From contig JASLFQ010000193.1 of the NCBI GenBank assembly GCA_030150595.1, forward strand, positions 1 to 6,941: 6,941 nt of DNA, read 5' to 3'. A model generated the notes under the pieces. It did not search any database, had not been told where the DNA came from, and was given only the letters and a program-made list of their open reading frames with translations. The position numbers and the translations under genes are program-made. Shown here one piece after another: positions 5,515-6,941 of the stretch (position 1 is the first letter of the stretch; each line of letters starts with the position of its first letter). The DNA is from Aquirhabdus sp. Its GTDB lineage: Bacteria; Pseudomonadota; Gammaproteobacteria; Pseudomonadales; Moraxellaceae.

Positions 5515-6941
5515 ATGACCTTTCCAGTTTATGCAGATTTTCCTAGCATTCAACTTCATAAAACATTGATTGCCAGCAATTATGCGGAACAGGTTTTACA
5601 ACAACAATTAGATCATGTCCTAGCAGATTTCAAAGTCGATCAATTTGAAAAAAGTCTTAGTTTTGACGAAATTCTGTCAATCGTTCAACAATCTCTTCAA
5701 TCAATCACTAACGAAGCAGAATGGATGCAGGCCATGCGTCGTCTACGCGCACGGCTGATGTTTCGCTGGATTTGGCAAGATGCGAATCAATTGACTGATG
5801 TTGTGCAGCTGACTCGTGAATTATCAGACTTTGCTGATATCGCCATCAAAGCGGCTGTCGATTTCGCTCGTCCAACATTAGTTGAAAAAAATGGCGAGCC
5901 GATTGGTGAGAATGGTCAAATTCAAGATTTGATTGTCATCGGTATGGGTAAGCTTGGTGCGCAAGAGCTGAATTTATCGAGTGATATTGACCTTATTTTT
6001 GCCTTCGATGAATCAGGTGAAACGACAGGACGTCGGCCAATTAGCGTGCAGCAATTTTGCGTGCAATGGGGACAAGCTGTTATTCGTTTGCTAGATACTG
6101 TGACCGCTGATGGCTTTGTGTTTCGCGTGGATATGCGTTTGCGTCCGTGGGGCGATGGCAGTGCATTGGCGTGTAATTATGTGTCTCTGGAACGCTATCT
6201 CGAACAGCATGGACGTGAATGGGAGCGTTATGCGTGGATTAAAGCACGTGTTATTACTGGTGGCGTGGTTGGCGATAATTTGTTGAAAATGACACGCCCG
6301 TTTGTGTATCGACGCTATGTCGATTATTCCGCATTTGCCGCGTTGCGTGAAATGAAGGGCATGATTGAGCGCGAACAATTGCGTCGTAATGTACAGGGCG
6401 ACATTAAGTTGGGTGCTGGTGGTATTCGTGAAATTGAATTTATTGTCCAAGCTTTTCAGCTGATTTATGGCGGAACTTGGCGAGAGTTGCGCGTTTCAAA
6501 TTGTTTGTCTGCACTAGATGTCTTAAGGCAACTGGATCTTATTTCGCTTGATAATGTCGCCGCATTACGCGAAGCCTATTTATTTCTACGTCGTTTAGAA
6601 CACGGCATTCAAGCTCAAAAAGACCAACAAACCCAACAGTTACCAATAGATACAGTGATGCAAGGTCGATTAGCGCAAACGCTTGGATTTTCAGATTGGC
6701 AAGCATTGCTTGATCGACTTGAGCAATTGCGCGATGTCGTGCGTTTGCAATTCGCTCAAGTTGTTGCTGATCGTCGCGTGCAAGAACGGACTTTAGATAC
6801 GGAGCAATTGAATCAAACGTTGCATAGTCATTTGGATGCAGAGACACAACAGCAATTGCAGTCATTTTGGGAAAGCCGACTGATTAAGACTCTACCGACT
6901 TTGGCGAATGAGCGGCTTGAGGCTTTTTGGCCGCAATTGCT
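5515..6941 (+). CDS. glnE: Glutamine synthetase adenylyltransferase/deadenylylase, N-terminal part
   Basis: Open from ATG 5515 through the window end: 475 complete codons, about half of the usual 940-950 residues. The visible part is the N-terminal deadenylylase (adenylyl-removing) domain, which removes AMP from glutamine synthetase when nitrogen is scarce; the adenylylating domain lies beyond the edge. The nucleotidyltransferase signature GMGKLGAQELNLSSDIDLIF (143-162) holds the metal-binding pair D157/D159, the third acidic residue is D206 in FRVDMRLRP (203-211), and KLGAGGIREIEF (298-309) is the hallmark helix. The start is the first ATG after an in-frame stop (5497-5499); it lacks a good ribosome site, having only GGA 1 nt away. 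It aligns about 16 residues shorter at the N-terminus than E. coli GlnE. A weak promoter guess is TTGTCT (5453-5458) with TAAGGT (5476-5481). The gene follows metC by 91 bp with no terminator seen. Confidence 0.96.
   Translation, partial: MTFPVYADFPSIQLHKTLIASNYAEQVLQQQLDHVLADFKVDQFEKSLSFDEILSIVQQSLQSITNEAEWMQAMRRLRARLMFRWIWQDANQLTDVVQLTRELSDFADIAIKAAVDFARPTLVEKNGEPIGENGQIQDLIVIGMGKLGAQELNLSSDIDLIFAFDESGETTGRRPISVQQFCVQWGQAVIRLLDTVTADGFVFRVDMRLRPWGDGSALACNYVSLERYLEQHGREWERYAWIKARVITGGVVGDNLLKMTRPFVYRRYVDYSAFAALREMKGMIEREQLRRNVQGDIKLGAGGIREIEFIVQAFQLIYGGTWRELRVSNCLSALDVLRQLDLISLDNVAALREAYLFLRRLEHGIQAQKDQQTQQLPIDTVMQGRLAQTLGFSDWQALLDRLEQLRDVVRLQFAQVVADRRVQERTLDTEQLNQTLHSHLDAETQQQLQSFWESRLIKTLPTLANERLEAFWPQL

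Noticed and set aside
6091..6865. Minus-strand open frames of 119 codons (6091-6450) and 108 codons (6539-6865)
   Set aside because: They lie entirely antisense to glnE, whose catalytic motifs confirm the plus-strand frame; the frames arise from its codon usage.

Overview
This window looks like a chromosomal segment of a moderately AT-rich gammaproteobacterium, most likely Moraxellaceae (Acinetobacter or a relative). That placement is inferred from the style of the CrcB, GcvH, MetC and GlnE proteins and from base composition; it is not tested by any search. No phage, insertion sequence, CRISPR array, tRNA or rRNA is visible. Most of the window is ordinary housekeeping sequence with compact spacing.

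Layout. Positions 1-204 are the 3' end of an NHL-repeat (beta-propeller) protein. A 265-bp spacer follows and ends in a striking control region: four exact 11-bp-spaced GTCA half-sites (407-450) that match the PhoB binding site (Pho box). Directly downstream is a two-gene operon with a 4-bp ATGA overlap: a GT4 glycosyltransferase (470-1846) and a PAP2-type membrane phosphatase (1843-2391). It closes with a REP-like palindrome (2434-2484) and a strong intrinsic terminator (2495-2524). A second short hairpin (2644-2667) stands just before an unrecognised four-helix membrane protein (2679-3173). That gene converges on the fluoride exporter gene crcB (3185-3553, minus strand). crcB and the glycine-cleavage H protein gene gcvH (3738-4115) diverge from a shared 184-bp region. 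A stable hairpin separates gcvH from a cystathionine beta-lyase gene (4200-5423). The window ends inside glnE (5515 onward), the bifunctional glutamine synthetase adenylyltransferase/deadenylylase, whose N-terminal deadenylylase domain is present.

The most interesting part is the Pho box in front of the glycosyltransferase-phosphatase pair. Phosphate-starved bacteria of several groups replace phospholipids with glycolipids, in the known PlcP-Agt route: a phospholipase makes diacylglycerol and a GT4 enzyme glycosylates it. The pair here could do the same job with a PAP2 phosphatase supplying diacylglycerol from phosphatidic acid. The binding-site pattern is seen directly in the sequence; the lipid-remodelling role is inference. 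The remaining genes are core metabolism (one-carbon units, sulfur amino acids, nitrogen control, fluoride resistance) and show no clear functional link to each other.
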